Source: Mesorhizobium sp. B1-1-8
GTDB lineage: Bacteria; Pseudomonadota; Alphaproteobacteria; Rhizobiales; Rhizobiaceae
DNA: 64,000 bases
Reading direction: 5' to 3'
Assembly: GCF_006442795.2 (NCBI RefSeq)
Contig: NZ_CP083956.1
Coordinates: 3,263,501 to 3,327,500, forward strand
Shown here: piece by piece, positions 37,678 to 46,943 of the stretch
Position numbering within the stretch: the first letter of the stretch is position 1
How the letters are laid out: each line of letters begins with the position of its first letter
Notes under the pieces: generated by a model
What the model was told of the DNA's origin: nothing
The model's database searches: none
The model's input: only the letters and a program-made list of their open reading frames with translations
Translations under genes and position numbers: made by a program

Positions 37678-39483
37678 ATGGCTCGTTTCAAGATCGACCT
37701 GCGCGCAAGCGCCTTTCGCAGCGTGCTCGGCTTCACGCTCAGTCATTGGCGGCGCCAGCCGTGGCGGCTTTCGCTGATCATGGGCGGGTTCCTGCTCTCG
37801 ACGCTCGCCGACGTGCTGACGCCGCTCTATTCCGGCCGGCTGGTCGACGCGGTCGCCAGCAGCGCCGGCGCCGACACGGTTGCTTGGAATGCCGCGCTTG
37901 CTGCGTTCTTCACGCTGATGGCGCTGGCGCTGGCCGGTGTCGTGCTGCGCAACGCCGCCTTCATGGGAATAGTCGAGCTGACGCTCAAGATGATGTCGGA
38001 CATCGCCGCCGATGCCTTTCATCGGGTACAGCGGTTTTCGACCGACTGGCATGCCAACAGCTTTGCCGGGTCGACCGTGCGCAAGGTGACGCGCGGCATG
38101 TGGGCGCTCGATCTGCTCAACGACACGATTCTGATCGCGCTGCTGCCGTCCGTCGTCATGCTTGTCGGCTCGACGCTGCTGCTCGGCTGGTTCTGGCCGA
38201 TGATGGGCGCGGCGGTGGCGGCCGGTTCGGTGCTGTTCATCACCGTCACGGCCATGCTGTCGCTTGGTTACGTCGCGCCGGCGGCGCGCCTTGCCAACAG
38301 CTGGGACACGCGTCTCGGCGGCTCGCTGGCCGATGCGGTGAGCTGCAACGCTGTGGTCAAGGGTTTCGGCGCCGAGGCTCGCGAGGAAGCGCGCCTTGCC
38401 CGCGTCGTCGCCAAATGGCGCCTGCGAACCCGCCGTACCTGGGTGCGCGGCACGATCAACGGCACCACGCAGGGAGCGATGCTGCTCCTGATGCGGGCGG
38501 CTGTGATCGGTCTGGCGCTCATGCTGTGGGCATGGGGCGAGGCGACGGCAGGCGACGTCGCCTTCGTGCTGACCTCGTTCTTCGTGCTGGCGGGCTATCT
38601 GCGCGACATCGGCACCCATATCCGCAATCTGCAGCGCTCGATCAACGACATGGAGGAGCTGGTCGACTTCCAGTCCGAACCGCTCGGCATCGAGGATCGG
38701 CCGGCCGCCGCGTCGATCCGGATCACCGACGGCCGCATAGCCTTCGACAAGGTGACGTTCCACTACGGCAATCACCGGCTGCCGCTCTACCGCGATTTCT
38801 CGGTCGATATCGCGGCGGGCGAACGCATTGGACTGGTCGGGCATTCGGGGTCGGGCAAGACGACTTTCGTCAAGCTGATCCAGCGCCTCTATGATGTGAA
38901 TGCCGGTCGGATCCTGATCGACGGCCAAGACATCGCGGATGTGGCGCAGGCGTCGCTGCGCAGCCAGATCGCCATCGTCCAGCAAGAGCCGATCTTGTTC
39001 CACCGCTCGCTTGCCGAGAATATCGCCTATGCCAGGCCGGGCGCCACGCAGGCCGAAATCGAGCACGCGGCGAAACTCGCCAGCGCGCACGACTTCATCG
39101 CCGGCCTGCCCAAGGGCTACGGAACACTGGTCGGTGAACGCGGCGTGAAACTGTCGGGCGGCGAGCGCCAGCGCGTGGCGATCGCGCGCGCCTTCCTGGC
39201 GGATGCGCGCATCCTGATCCTCGACGAGGCGACATCGAGCCTCGATTCGGAATCGGAAGTGCTGATCCAGAAGGCGATGGAACGGCTGATGGTCGGGCGC
39301 ACGACCCTGGTCATCGCGCACCGGCTTTCGACGGTGCGGGCCCTTGACCGGCTGCTGGTCTTCGACCGCGGCCGCATCGTCGAGGAAGGCTCGCATGACG
39401 AGCTGATCCGGCTTAACGGCGGCATCTACCGGCGGCTGTTCGAGCGTCAGGCGCTCGAGCTGACCAAAGGGCTCGTCGCCTGA
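37678..39483 (+). CDS. ABC transporter, fused permease and ATPase
   Basis: A 601-residue half-size exporter. Six membrane helices occupy about residues 25-310, followed by a nucleotide-binding domain: Walker A GLVGHSGSGKTTFVKL, signature VKLSGGERQRVAIARAF, Walker B ARILILDEATSSLDS, and the H-loop VIAHRLSTVRALDR. It should work as a homodimer exporting a lipid or drug; the MsbA/LmrA type cannot be refined further. A hairpin (ATCCGGCC-TC-GGCCGGAT) sits nine bases after the stop, but has no T tract. Confidence 0.92.
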   Translation: MARFKIDLRASAFRSVLGFTLSHWRRQPWRLSLIMGGFLLSTLADVLTPLYSGRLVDAVASSAGADTVAWNAALAAFFTLMALALAGVVLRNAAFMGIVELTLKMMSDIAADAFHRVQRFSTDWHANSFAGSTVRKVTRGMWALDLLNDTILIALLPSVVMLVGSTLLLGWFWPMMGAAVAAGSVLFITVTAMLSLGYVAPAARLANSWDTRLGGSLADAVSCNAVVKGFGAEAREEARLARVVAKWRLRTRRTWVRGTINGTTQGAMLLLMRAAVIGLALMLWAWGEATAGDVAFVLTSFFVLAGYLRDIGTHIRNLQRSINDMEELVDFQSEPLGIEDRPAAASIRITDGRIAFDKVTFHYGNHRLPLYRDFSVDIAAGERIGLVGHSGSGKTTFVKLIQRLYDVNAGRILIDGQDIADVAQASLRSQIAIVQQEPILFHRSLAENIAYARPGATQAEIEHAAKLASAHDFIAGLPKGYGTLVGERGVKLSGGERQRVAIARAFLADARILILDEATSSLDSESEVLIQKAMERLMVGRTTLVIAHRLSTVRALDRLLVFDRGRIVEEGSHDELIRLNGGIYRRLFERQALELTKGLVA

Positions 39484-39534
39484 ATACTGGGTATCCGGCC
39501 TCGGCCGGATGCCCTCGCTGCATGTACCACGCTG

Positions 39535-39846
39535 TCAGCCGTAATGCAGCTTGGGTTTGGGCTCGGTGCCGGTGAACCGGACACCGACGCGGCCGTTGCG
39601 GCGCCAGCGCACTTCGGTCCGATAGGCCACGCCGTCGACCGGCACGTAAAGCAAAAAACGATCGGGAACGCGCGATTCGGGTGCGACTTTCAATTCGGCG
39701 CCGCCGCTGTTCTGGTTGCGGATGGTGCAACTCACCTCGGAATTTTGGATGCCGGTGATGATTGTTCCGCCCTTGAGCACACGCTGGCGATGCTCACGCC
39801 GCGGTTCGCCGGCGTTCTCGTCGAGTGGTTGTGCGGGATTCGTCAT
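39535..39846 (-). CDS. PilZ domain protein
   Basis: A 103-residue single PilZ domain. RREHRQRVLKGGTI gives the RxxxR part and RNQNSGGAELKV corresponds to the DxSxxG part; here N replaces the usual Asp. The C-terminal VRWRRNGRVGVRF is typical. PilZ proteins bind c-di-GMP, so this could respond to PleD or the other GGDEF protein, though the altered residue weakens the prediction. Confidence 0.85.
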   Translation of the reverse strand: MTNPAQPLDENAGEPRREHRQRVLKGGTIITGIQNSEVSCTIRNQNSGGAELKVAPESRVPDRFLLYVPVDGVAYRTEVRWRRNGRVGVRFTGTEPKPKLHYG

Positions 39847-39956
39847 CGATCAACGCCGGGTAGCCGAATCGGCCAGGAACAAAAGCAGAGCACTTCCCAT
39901 GGGTGCGCGGCAATCGACATCGGCAGGCCGCACACCTGATGATCACTCAGTCGAAT

Positions 39957-40418
39957 TTATGGGGCGAATTTATGGGGATCGGCGCAAAAATCGGCGATGA
40001 TCTGGCAAAGATCGGGCTCGTTGACCATCTGAACGGCTTCGGCGCAGTTCACCCATTTGCGTATGCGCGCACGCTTTTCCTTCCAGCGGTCGGCGACGCG
40101 GTCGACCTTGAGCGGGAATACCAGCACCTCGCAAGGCACTTCCTCTCCGGACGCCAACACCTTGGCGTAAAAGTAGCGGCCGGCCTCGAGATGCGAGATG
40201 GCGCCGCGTAGCCCGGCTTCCTCGCCGGCTTCACGGGCGGCGGCCTCGCAAAGCGGTTCCCTGGCTTCGGGCCAGCCCTTGGGCAGAACCCAACGTCCGG
40301 TATCGCGGCTGGTGATCAGCATGATCTCGATGCCATGGCCGGCCTTGCGCCATGGCAAGGCTGCAACCTGCAGGCGACAGGGCGCCGTGCCGAAGAGCCG
40401 CTGGACTCTTTCGGCCAT
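39957..40418 (-). CDS. NUDIX hydrolase
   Basis: A 153-residue NUDIX protein. The box is complete: GWPEAREPLCEAAAREAGEE followed by AGL, with G, the leading E and the REaGEEaGL catalytic glutamates all in place. RWVLPKGW before it matches the DIPP/AP3A-type NUDIX enzymes that act on diphosphoinositol or diadenosine polyphosphates; that substrate is inferred. The frame opens at an ATG at 40448; 40418 (MAERVQRLFG) matches the family better, but no start has a strong ribosome site. Confidence 0.85.
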   Translation of the reverse strand: MAERVQRLFGTAPCRLQVAALPWRKAGHGIEIMLITSRDTGRWVLPKGWPEAREPLCEAAAREAGEEAGLRGAISHLEAGRYFYAKVLASGEEVPCEVLVFPLKVDRVADRWKEKRARIRKWVNCAEAVQMVNEPDLCQIIADFCADPHKFAP

Positions 40419-40642
40419 GGAACTGTGCGTTGTCGGCCTCATCAACATGAAGAGAGCTGCCCCAGCCTCCAGAATCGTTTGCCACCTTACGAATCTAGGA
40501 CAAATTGTGCGCTTTAAAAGTAAAAAACTTCACACCGTCGGGGATTCGCACCCGAAAAAGTCGATCCTGATAAGTAGTTGTGTTCGAAACGCTTAGTTTT
40601 AAGCCAAAACGTTGCGATCGGCCGTTGGAAAAGATGGGGCGA

Positions 40643-41143
40643 TCAGCCGGCGTGGTCGTCGGCGATCGGCTTCTGATAGGTGAAGCCCATGTCCCAAGGA
40701 AAGTAGATCCAGGTGTCCTGGCTGACCTCGGTGACGAAAGTGTCGACCAGAGGCCGACCTTTCGGCTTGGCATAGACGGTGGCGAAATGCGCCTTCGGCA
40801 TCATGGCGCGCACGATGCCCGCGGTCTTGCCGGTGTCGGTGAGATCGTCGATGATGAGCACGCCGGCGCCGTCGTCGGCGAGCAGGGAAGGCGAAATCTC
40901 CTTCAGCACCTGCAACTGACCCTGGCTGGTATAATCATGATAGGAGGCGACGCAGACCGTCTCGATAACCCGGATGCCGAGCTCGCGCGAAATGATGGCG
41001 GCGGGCACCAGGCCGCCGCGGGTGATGCAGACGATTGCCTTCCACTGCCCCTTGTTGGCACCGGCAAGTCGCCAGGCAAGGGCGCGTGCGTCGCGATGGA
41101 ACTGGTCCCAGGAGACCGGAAAGGCTTTTTCGGGAAGGGACAT
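40643..41143 (-). CDS. gpt: Xanthine phosphoribosyltransferase
   Basis: A 166-residue type I PRTase. [15 protein letters not shown] is the PRPP-binding signature. [19 protein letters not shown] and the C-terminal [15 protein letters not shown] fit the Gpt form of the family. It salvages xanthine, guanine and hypoxanthine. A much longer open frame runs over it, but [20 protein letters not shown] is the normal N-terminus. Confidence 0.9.
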   Translation of the reverse strand: MSLPEKAFPVSWDQFHRDARALAWRLAGANKGQWKAIVCITRGGLVPAAIISRELGIRVIETVCVASYHDYTSQGQLQVLKEISPSLLADDGAGVLIIDDLTDTGKTAGIVRAMMPKAHFATVYAKPKGRPLVDTFVTEVSQDTWIYFPWDMGFTYQKPIADDHAG

Positions 41144-41264
41144 GGTTCGCGCACTCCGCAAGGCACGCGCCCCGCTGGCGCGCAGATACGATGGAATGCG
41201 CGCGGAATTAGCCGGAAAGCGCTGGCCTTGGCAAGGTGGCGACCGGCGAAGGCTGTGGAACTTG

Positions 41265-42098
41265 TTACCTCGACAGGAAGGCCGCGACGTTCGACGTGCG
41301 CAGCACTGTGCGGGTGACGCCGCCGAATAAAAGCTGGCGCAGCCAGGAGTGGCTGTAGGCGCCGAGCACCAGGAGATCGGCGCCGGATTCGGCAATCCTG
41401 GCCTGGATGATGTCGTCGACCGAAGCACCCTGCGATTTCTGCACCGAAACGCTGACATTGGCGCCATGGCGGGACAAGGCCGCCGCGATCTCGGCGCCGG
41501 CAGCCTCGGCGGACTCCTCCAGCGTCTCCGGCGGATCGATGACGAGAATGTCGGTCTTGTCCGCCTCGATGATGAAGGGCAGGGCGTCAAAGGCGGCGCG
41601 TGCCGCCTCCTTGCTGCCATTCCAGGCAAGCAACACCCGCCTGAAAGTGGTGACGAGCGGCCCGGCATGCGGCACGACCAGCACCGGCCGGCCGGCGTCA
41701 TAGACCAGCGTGTCGACATCGGCGCCCGGATCGCCTCCGGTATCGCGCTGCGCGGCGATGATCAGATCGGCGGCGCGCACGCTCGACAGGCCGGTCAGCG
41801 CGCTGTCGCCGGAGAAGCTTTCCAGGCTGCGCCATTCGAAGGACAGGCCGGAATCCTCGATGCGCCTCAAGAAGACCGCCTGCAACTTGTCGGCGCGCTC
41901 CTTGTTCATCTCGGCCGACACCTGCAGGAACTCCGTATCGGGAAAACCGGTGGCGGACGTGTATGGCACCGGAAGCGCCTCGGCGTGGATGCCGACAAGA
42001 TGGCTCTCGAACCGGTCGGCGAGCGGGACGGCGTAGTCGAGCACACGCTCGGCGTCCTGTTCGTTCTGCAGAATGGCGACGATCGTCCTGAAGCGCAT
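41265..42098 (-). CDS. Universal stress protein, tandem UspA domains
   Basis: A 277-residue protein with two Usp-like halves (1-140 and about 150-277). The first has [23 protein letters not shown]; the second has [22 protein letters not shown] and [20 protein letters not shown], where the nucleotide-binding G-2x-G-9x-G pattern is only partly kept. Such tandem UspA proteins are induced by stress; the exact role is unknown. It is a leftward gene downstream of a 134-base gap. Confidence 0.85.
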   Translation of the reverse strand: MRFRTIVAILQNEQDAERVLDYAVPLADRFESHLVGIHAEALPVPYTSATGFPDTEFLQVSAEMNKERADKLQAVFLRRIEDSGLSFEWRSLESFSGDSALTGLSSVRAADLIIAAQRDTGGDPGADVDTLVYDAGRPVLVVPHAGPLVTTFRRVLLAWNGSKEAARAAFDALPFIIEADKTDILVIDPPETLEESAEAAGAEIAAALSRHGANVSVSVQKSQGASVDDIIQARIAESGADLLVLGAYSHSWLRQLLFGGVTRTVLRTSNVAAFLSR

Positions 42099-42232
42099 GA
42101 CAGGTCCCTCAGTTTGTCGGCGCAGGTGCGCGTCGGCTTTCAAGTTGTCGACGCAAGTGCGCCTCCGGCCCCTCAGATCGCCGGCGCGAAGCGTCGTCCC
42201 AGAAACGTCAGTGCGCCTCGCTTGGTTCCGGA

Positions 42233-42973
42233 TCAGCTTGCCGCCGCAAGGCCCGCCACCATGGCCTCGACGTCCCTGCGTGCGGCTTCCAGCGCCGCTT
42301 CGCTGCGGGCGCGCACGACGAGTTCGGTCCAGAACTTGCCGTCGCCATATTTGGGATAGGAGCCGATGATGGTCTCGGGATGCGACTTCTGGATGTCGGC
42401 CAGCGGTCCGCCGATCAGGCCTTCGCCGAAGGGGCAATGCACCGTGGCCGAGAGCATTTTCGTACCCGTCTTCAGCGTCGGCACGACACTGTCGAGCATG
42501 GCCTGGAAGATCGCTGGAACGCCGGCCATGACATGGACATTGCCGATGCGGAAGCCGGGCGCAACCGACACCGGATTGTCGATATGGTCGGCGCCGCGCG
42601 GCATGCGCGCCATGCGCTTGCGCGCCTCGGTGAATTCGATGCCGCGCTGGGCATAGCTTGCTCCGAGCAGGGCATAGGCCTTGGCATCGTATTCGCAGGG
42701 CACGCCGAAGGCTTTGGCGACGGAGTCGGCCGTGATGTCGTCATGGGTGGGGCCGATGCCGCCGGTGGTGAAGACATAGGTGTAGCGGGCGCGCACGGCG
42801 TTCACGGCGGCGACGATCTCGTCCTCCTCGTCCGGTACGATGCGCACTTCCTTAAGGTCGATGCCGACCGCGGTCATGATGTCGGCGAGGTGGCCGATAT
42901 TCTTGTCCTTGGTGCGGCCGGAGAGGATCTCGTCGCCGATGACGAGCATGGCGGCGGTGACGATTTCAGGCAT
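42233..42973 (-). CDS. Molybdopterin-binding (CinA/MoaB-like) protein
   Basis: A 246-residue protein with the MoCF domain: VIGDEILSGRTKDKNIGHLA and FTTGGIGPTHDDITADSVAKAF are the phosphate-binding and catalytic-type motifs seen in MoaB, Mog and CinA N-terminal domains. It lacks the CinA amidase domain. In rhizobia such proteins are annotated as molybdopterin-binding. Its metabolic role (cofactor handling or nucleotide cleanup) is unclear. MPEIVTAAMLVIGDEIL at 42973 is the family start. Confidence 0.85.
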   Translation of the reverse strand: MPEIVTAAMLVIGDEILSGRTKDKNIGHLADIMTAVGIDLKEVRIVPDEEDEIVAAVNAVRARYTYVFTTGGIGPTHDDITADSVAKAFGVPCEYDAKAYALLGASYAQRGIEFTEARKRMARMPRGADHIDNPVSVAPGFRIGNVHVMAGVPAIFQAMLDSVVPTLKTGTKMLSATVHCPFGEGLIGGPLADIQKSHPETIIGSYPKYGDGKFWTELVVRARSEAALEAARRDVEAMVAGLAAAS

Positions 42974-43254
42974 GGCGGGCTCCGGCGAACAGGTCGCCTG
43001 AGATAACGCGGGCGGCGGGCGGCTGCAATGCGGCGCCTTCACGGAACGCGTCGCCGCGCGCATTCGCCGGCGTGATCCGACAAAGCGCTCTGATCATCAC
43101 GCCGCAACGCTCCGGCGGCTCACGGGACCGTCACACAAACGTGTCGGACATCTTGCCCCACCCTGGCTTTTCTCGCGGAACCATCTCGCCCAACCCAGGG
43201 TTTCAAGCCCGTTGCCGTCAACATTTCGGCGATCAACAAAAATGGAGATTCCAA

Positions 43255-43539
43255 ATGCTTAGGAAAGTTATCGCAGCTTCGGCGCTTGTGCTGGCCATGG
43301 CCACCTCGGCGATGGCGCAGTCGTCCGATGATTGGTGGTGGTGGCACCGTGACCGTCCAGTCACGAGCGAGCGTGACGTTCCGGTCGATCGCACGACCAC
43401 GGGCAGCATCTATTCGGGCAATGAAGTCTACGGCCCCGTTGGCAATCCTCCCAGTGCCGCCGGCCCATGCGCCTCGGACACGGCCGGACCTGACGCCAAT
43501 GCCAACGGGAACGTCAACGACCAGTATTGCGGCAAGTAA
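43255..43539 (+). CDS. Small secreted Trp-rich protein
   Basis: A 94-residue protein with a signal peptide (MLRKVIAASALVLAMATSAM, cut near AMA/QSS). The mature part starts with SSDDWWWWHRDRP, with four tryptophans in a row, and ends with two cysteines (PCASDTAG; QYCGK), probably one disulfide. No family was recognised beyond a loose likeness to short rhizobial periplasmic proteins. GGAG is just upstream of the ATG. Confidence 0.7.
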   Translation: MLRKVIAASALVLAMATSAMAQSSDDWWWWHRDRPVTSERDVPVDRTTTGSIYSGNEVYGPVGNPPSAAGPCASDTAGPDANANGNVNDQYCGK

Positions 43540-43656
43540 TCAGCACATCCGCCAGCGGCCGGCATGAGGGCAAGGACATCGTCGGCCGCGGTGCGGGCGT
43601 AGAGGCCAAATCGGCTTCACGCAATATCGGACGGAAAACCCTTTCCTGGAACGGCC

Positions 43657-43896
43657 CTAGTCGGAGACTTCGGTTTGCGGTCGGTCGCGGCCGTCGGCCA
43701 GCTCGTCATGCCATTTGCCGTCGGCATCCTCGTACTGGATACCATCGGTGGTGCCGGCGACCTGTTGCTCGGCCGAAGCAATTTCGGCGGCGCGCAGCGC
43801 CTCCTGGTGGCTCGGGAATGTTTCCGAAAAGGTCGAGCCGACCTTGTAGGCCCAGCCGCCATCATGCTCGACGATCTTGTAAGTCAGCTTCGCCAT
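43657..43896 (-). CDS. DUF2188 family protein
   Basis: A 79-residue soluble protein. TYKIVEHDGGWAYKVG and SHQEALRAAEIASAEQ with a final YEDADGKWHDELADG match the DUF2188 fold, a small antiparallel protein of unknown function. The start at 43896 has GGAGG five bases upstream, so it is favoured over the frame that extends to 43926. It lies 26 bases after the DUF982 gene; the two are probably co-transcribed. Confidence 0.82.
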   Translation of the reverse strand: MAKLTYKIVEHDGGWAYKVGSTFSETFPSHQEALRAAEIASAEQQVAGTTDGIQYEDADGKWHDELADGRDRPQTEVSD

Positions 43897-43922
43897 GGAA
43901 TCCTCCGGTTGAGAAGCTTGCT

Positions 43923-44201
43923 TCAATGCAGCTTTCCGTCAGGCAACCGGTCTTCGGGAACCAGCACTTCCGATTCCTTGGCTGCCTCGATCAGGGCGCG
44001 GCGTGCATCCGCAATCGAACGATATCCTTCCAGCACTTTGAGGCAAGTGTCGAGAGCATCACGATGCCGCGGACCGCGATTGAGCGGCCAAACGGTCATC
44101 AGGCACTCGGCGGCTTCGCGGGTGGTGCTGATCTGGCGATATTTGCCGACATGGCCGAGTTCGACCACCACCGGCTTTTCAAAGGGCTTGTTGTCCATCA
44201 T
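43923..44201 (-). CDS. DUF982 family protein
   Basis: A 92-residue protein beginning MMDNKPFEKPVVVELGHVGK. The core STTREAAECLMTVWPLNRGP, then HRDALDTCLKVLEGYRSIADARRA, is the DUF982 family, abundant and almost limited to Rhizobiales. The function is unknown. A TTG at 44225 would extend it by eight codons. Confidence 0.85.
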   Translation of the reverse strand: MMDNKPFEKPVVVELGHVGKYRQISTTREAAECLMTVWPLNRGPRHRDALDTCLKVLEGYRSIADARRALIEAAKESEVLVPEDRLPDGKLH

Positions 44202-44300
44202 GGCGGCCAACGCAAAAGCCGCCAATTTGGTTGCAATCGTGGCAGCGCCCCTGCGCCCAAAGGTCCCAGTCCCTGACGGCAGCCACTTGAGATCAGCGGT

Positions 44301-45404
44301 TCAGCCTACTGCCTTCATCCAGTGCTGCATCGTCGTCACCGAGCGCGCCAGTTGCGGCGCCGGGTGGATTTTTTCGCCGAAGGTTGCTGCCGCGCGCCAG
44401 CCCCAGCGCGGGTCCGCGAGGAAGGCGCGCGCCAGCGCCACCATGTCGGCGCGGCCATCGGCCACGATCGCCTCGGCCTGCTTCGGGTCGTCGATCAACC
44501 CCACGGCGCGCGTCGGGATATCGGCGCCGCTGCGCACCGCTTCCGCCAGATGCACCTGGTAGCCTGGCCCGGCGGGCAGCTTCTGCAAAGGTGAATTGCC
44601 GCCGCTGGAGCAGCAGAGATAGGCAATGCCTGCGGCCTTCAGCGCCTTGGCCACTTCGATCGCGTCCTCGACGTCGAAGCCGCCATCGACCCATTCCTTC
44701 ACCGAAAGACGCGCGCCCAGCATCATGGACGGGGCGGCCTTCCTCACCGCCCTGGCGATTTCGACCGCAAAGCGCATGCGGTTTTCCAGCGACCCGCCCC
44801 AGCGGTCCGTCCGCTGGTTGGAGAGCGGCGAGAGGAACTGGAAGATCAGATAACCATGCGCGGCGTGCAGTTCGGCAAAGTCGAAGCCGGCGCGTTCGGC
44901 GCGCACGGCCGCCTGCGCAAAGCGCGCAATGAGCTCCAGGATCTCGTCCTCCTCCAACGCGCGCGGAATGTTCCAGCCCGTGTCGTAGGCGATGGCCGAG
45001 GCAGAAACCGTCTGCCAGGGATCCTCGCCAGGCTGCAGCGGACCGCCGCCTTCCCACGGTTTGCGGTTCGAGGCCTTGCGGCCGGCGTGGGCAAGCTGGA
45101 CACCGAACTTTGTGCCGGGCGCGGCGACGCGCCTGGCGGCGTCGAGCGCGCGCTTGGCGGCCGCCTCATTGTCGTCGGAGTAAAGGCCGAGGCAGCCATG
45201 CGAAATGCGCCCGCGCCGCTCGACGTCGGTCATCTCGACGGTCACCATCCCCGCGCCGGACATTGCGAGATTCATCCAGTGGTAGAGATGCCAGTCGCTG
45301 GCCGAGCCGTCCTCGGCCGAATACTGGCACATCGGCGCTACCGCGATGCGATTGGGGAAGGTGAGGCCGCCGAGGATGATCGGCCGGAAAAGCGATGATG
45401 TCAT
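44301..45404 (-). CDS. NADH:flavin oxidoreductase, old yellow enzyme (YqjM-like)
   Basis: A 367-residue TIM-barrel flavoenzyme. PMCQYSAEDG (the redox-active Cys of YqjM types), QLAHAGRKAS (His-x-x-Arg that binds substrate) and the FLSPLSNQRTDRWGGSLENR stretch match the thermophilic-like subgroup. It reduces activated alkenes or xenobiotics with NAD(P)H; the physiological substrate is unknown. It is divergent from the NudK-like gene. The ATG at 45404 starts the family. Confidence 0.9.
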   Translation of the reverse strand: MTSSLFRPIILGGLTFPNRIAVAPMCQYSAEDGSASDWHLYHWMNLAMSGAGMVTVEMTDVERRGRISHGCLGLYSDDNEAAAKRALDAARRVAAPGTKFGVQLAHAGRKASNRKPWEGGGPLQPGEDPWQTVSASAIAYDTGWNIPRALEEDEILELIARFAQAAVRAERAGFDFAELHAAHGYLIFQFLSPLSNQRTDRWGGSLENRMRFAVEIARAVRKAAPSMMLGARLSVKEWVDGGFDVEDAIEVAKALKAAGIAYLCCSSGGNSPLQKLPAGPGYQVHLAEAVRSGADIPTRAVGLIDDPKQAEAIVADGRADMVALARAFLADPRWGWRAAATFGEKIHPAPQLARSVTTMQHWMKAVG

Positions 45405-45557
45405 AAAACAGGCTCCTGGCGAGATACCGCTATCTAGGCAGTCGTGGCGCATCGCGCCAGACACGAGCCGGTGAAAGTCTCGCTGGACCAGCGCTTCTCC
45501 GGATTGCGCCGGCGCGGCTTCGCGGCTACGCCTTGCCGCGGCAGCACGGAGGTCGTC

Positions 45558-46136
45558 ATGGAAGATCGCGTTCGCATCCGTTCGGAAGAAATCCTGTCCG
45601 ACGACTGGGCGGTGCTCAAGAAGACGGTGCTCGACTATCGCCGCCGCGACGGGCAGTGGGAAACGCAGACCCGCCAGACCTACGACCGCGGCGACGGCGC
45701 GGTGATCCTGCCATTCGATCCTGTGCGTTCGACGGTGCTGCTGGTGCGGCAGTTCCGCTATCCCGCTTACGTCAGCGGCCATCGCGAGCCGCTGATCGAG
45801 GCCTGCGCGGGGCTGCTCGACGAAAACGACCCGGAAACCGCCATTCGCAAGGAGGCTGAGGAAGAGCTCGGCTACCGGCTGAAGGACATGGAGCGCCTGT
45901 TTTCGCCGTTCATGAGCCCCGGCAGCGTGACGGAGCGGCTGTGGTTCTTCACCGCCCGCTATTCACCCGCCGACCGTATCTCGGCCGGCGGCGGCACGCC
46001 GGAAGAGGGCGAGGACATCGAGGTCCTGGAAATGCCGCTCGACGAGGCGCTGGCCGCCGTTGCCGACGGCCGCATCGTCGACGCCAAGACCATCATCCTG
46101 ATCCAGCACCTGAAATTGCATCCGATCAAGGCTTGA
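45558..46136 (+). CDS. NUDIX hydrolase, NudK-like
   Basis: A 192-residue NUDIX protein. The box is ACAGLLDENDPETAIRKEAE with EELG following, giving the usual glutamates. The N-terminal dimer part ILSDDWAVLKKTVLDYRRRD resembles the ADP-sugar and GDP-mannose pyrophosphatase group (NudK). It should split a nucleoside diphosphate sugar; the exact substrate is inferred. GGAGG lies five bases before the ATG at 45558. Just downstream lie three tandem repeats and the split tRNA locus. Confidence 0.88.
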   Translation: MEDRVRIRSEEILSDDWAVLKKTVLDYRRRDGQWETQTRQTYDRGDGAVILPFDPVRSTVLLVRQFRYPAYVSGHREPLIEACAGLLDENDPETAIRKEAEEELGYRLKDMERLFSPFMSPGSVTERLWFFTARYSPADRISAGGGTPEEGEDIEVLEMPLDEALAAVADGRIVDAKTIILIQHLKLHPIKA

Positions 46137-46229
46137 GCGGTGTGTCGTCGCCCTCAGCGGCGCTGATCGAACCGTCACAGTCCTCCTTCGCCAAGGCTTC
46201 GGAGGACACTCCTTCGTTTAACGACTCGG

Positions 46230-46310
46230 GTGGCCTGCCCCCCGAAGCTCGAAAAAGTGGCCTGCCACCCGAAGCTCGAAGAGGTGGCCTGCCACCCGAA
46301 GCTCGAAGAG
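46230..46310. repeat. Three tandem 27-bp repeats
   Basis: Three head-to-tail copies (46230-46256, 46257-46283, 46284-46310) of a unit that starts GTGGCCTGCC and ends GAAGCTCGAAGAG. The second and third are identical; the first differs by a few bases. Each has a small hairpin, GTGG-CCTG-CCAC. They stop seven bases before the CCA end of the 3' tRNA fragment. There are no spacers, so this is not a CRISPR. Confidence 0.9.
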
Positions 46311-46317
46311 CGAAGGG

Positions 46318-46374
46318 TGGTGCGGACGACGGGAATCGAACCCGTACGATCAGAGATCGAGGGATTTTAAGTCC
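46318..46374 (-). pseudogene. 3' half of a tRNA-Leu(UAA)
   Basis: Reverse strand: from GGACTTAAAATCCCT (anticodon stem-loop) through a variable arm (CGATC-TCT-GATCG), a T arm (ACGGGTTCGATTCCCGT) to CGTCCGC-A-CCA. It lacks the 5' half. Its acceptor strand CGTCCGC pairs perfectly with GCGGACG of the 5' fragment at 47196-47238. Joined at the loop, the two give a normal leucine tRNA with anticodon UAA. Confidence 0.9.
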
Positions 46375-46394
46375 GTTTTTTCCGACGTTCTGCC

Positions 46395-46481
46395 TGGTGC
46401 GGGCGACGGGGGTCGAACCCGTAAGTCACTGAGGACGCAAGATTTTAAGTCTTGTGCGGTTACCAGTTTCGCCACGCCCGC
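46395..46481 (-). tRNA. tRNA-Leu (UAA), complete
   Basis: Reverse strand: acceptor GCGGGCG/CGCCCGC with CCA encoded, D arm, anticodon stem CAAGA/TCTTG around loop CTTAAAA (anticodon UAA), a variable arm, and T arm ACGGGTTCGACCCCCGT. 87 nucleotides including CCA. It differs at many positions from the split tRNA-Leu(UAA) around it, including the acceptor stem, so it is not a simple local duplicate. It probably supplies the UUA-reading function lost when the other gene was cut. Confidence 0.93.
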
Positions 46482-46591
46482 TTCCGAGGCATGTGGGATT
46501 TTTCACGCTTTTCCCACGTGATTTCCCACGCAATCTTGAAGTGAGAACGCGTGATTACCCCATCCTGACGGAAACCGCCACCGCGCGAACA

Positions 46592-46888
46592 TCACCCTGT
46601 CGCAGCTCCGCTTTGTATGTCACAAAGCTCGATGACATAGTCGAGATTAATAAGGTCAAATGCTATCTTCTCGTCCAAAGTATCGTTTAGGCGATCTGCG
46701 GCAGCCTTGGTGAGGCGGAACCCGCCGACAATGGAACGGTCCGGTCCCCGCTTTAGCACACGTCTTGCGTCCTCGGTCGTTATCGGTAGCCGACGTGTCC
46801 AAACCATCGCCTCTGTCATTTTATCGAAGCAATCCAGATACCACCCGTAGCGGCTGTGATCCGGGTTATCGAAATCAACGCGTGGCAT
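46592..46888 (-). CDS. Orphan small protein in the tRNA-splitting insert
   Basis: A 98-residue protein starting MPRVDFDNPDHSRYGWYLDC and ending NLDYVIELCDIQ and SGAATG. It is charged and alpha-beta in character, with no signal peptide. No family is recognised. A TTG at 46957 would make it longer and overlap the preceding gene by 14 bases; no start has a good ribosome site. The composition looks AT-richer than the flanks (impression only), consistent with an acquired insert. Confidence 0.55.
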   Translation of the reverse strand: MPRVDFDNPDHSRYGWYLDCFDKMTEAMVWTRRLPITTEDARRVLKRGPDRSIVGGFRLTKAAADRLNDTLDEKIAFDLINLDYVIELCDIQSGAATG

Positions 46889-46943
46889 GCTGCAATATAG
46901 CGGGCGAATGCGAAGACCTGCAATGGTTGAAACCGTTTGGTAT

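Noticed and set aside
40530..40600. A tRNA-like T arm (reverse strand GGGTGCGAATCCC)
   Set aside because: No matching acceptor stem or anticodon arm could be found around it; likely chance or a weak hairpin after gpt.
46230..46310. CRISPR array
   Set aside because: The repeats are head to tail without spacers, only three units, and there are no cas genes.
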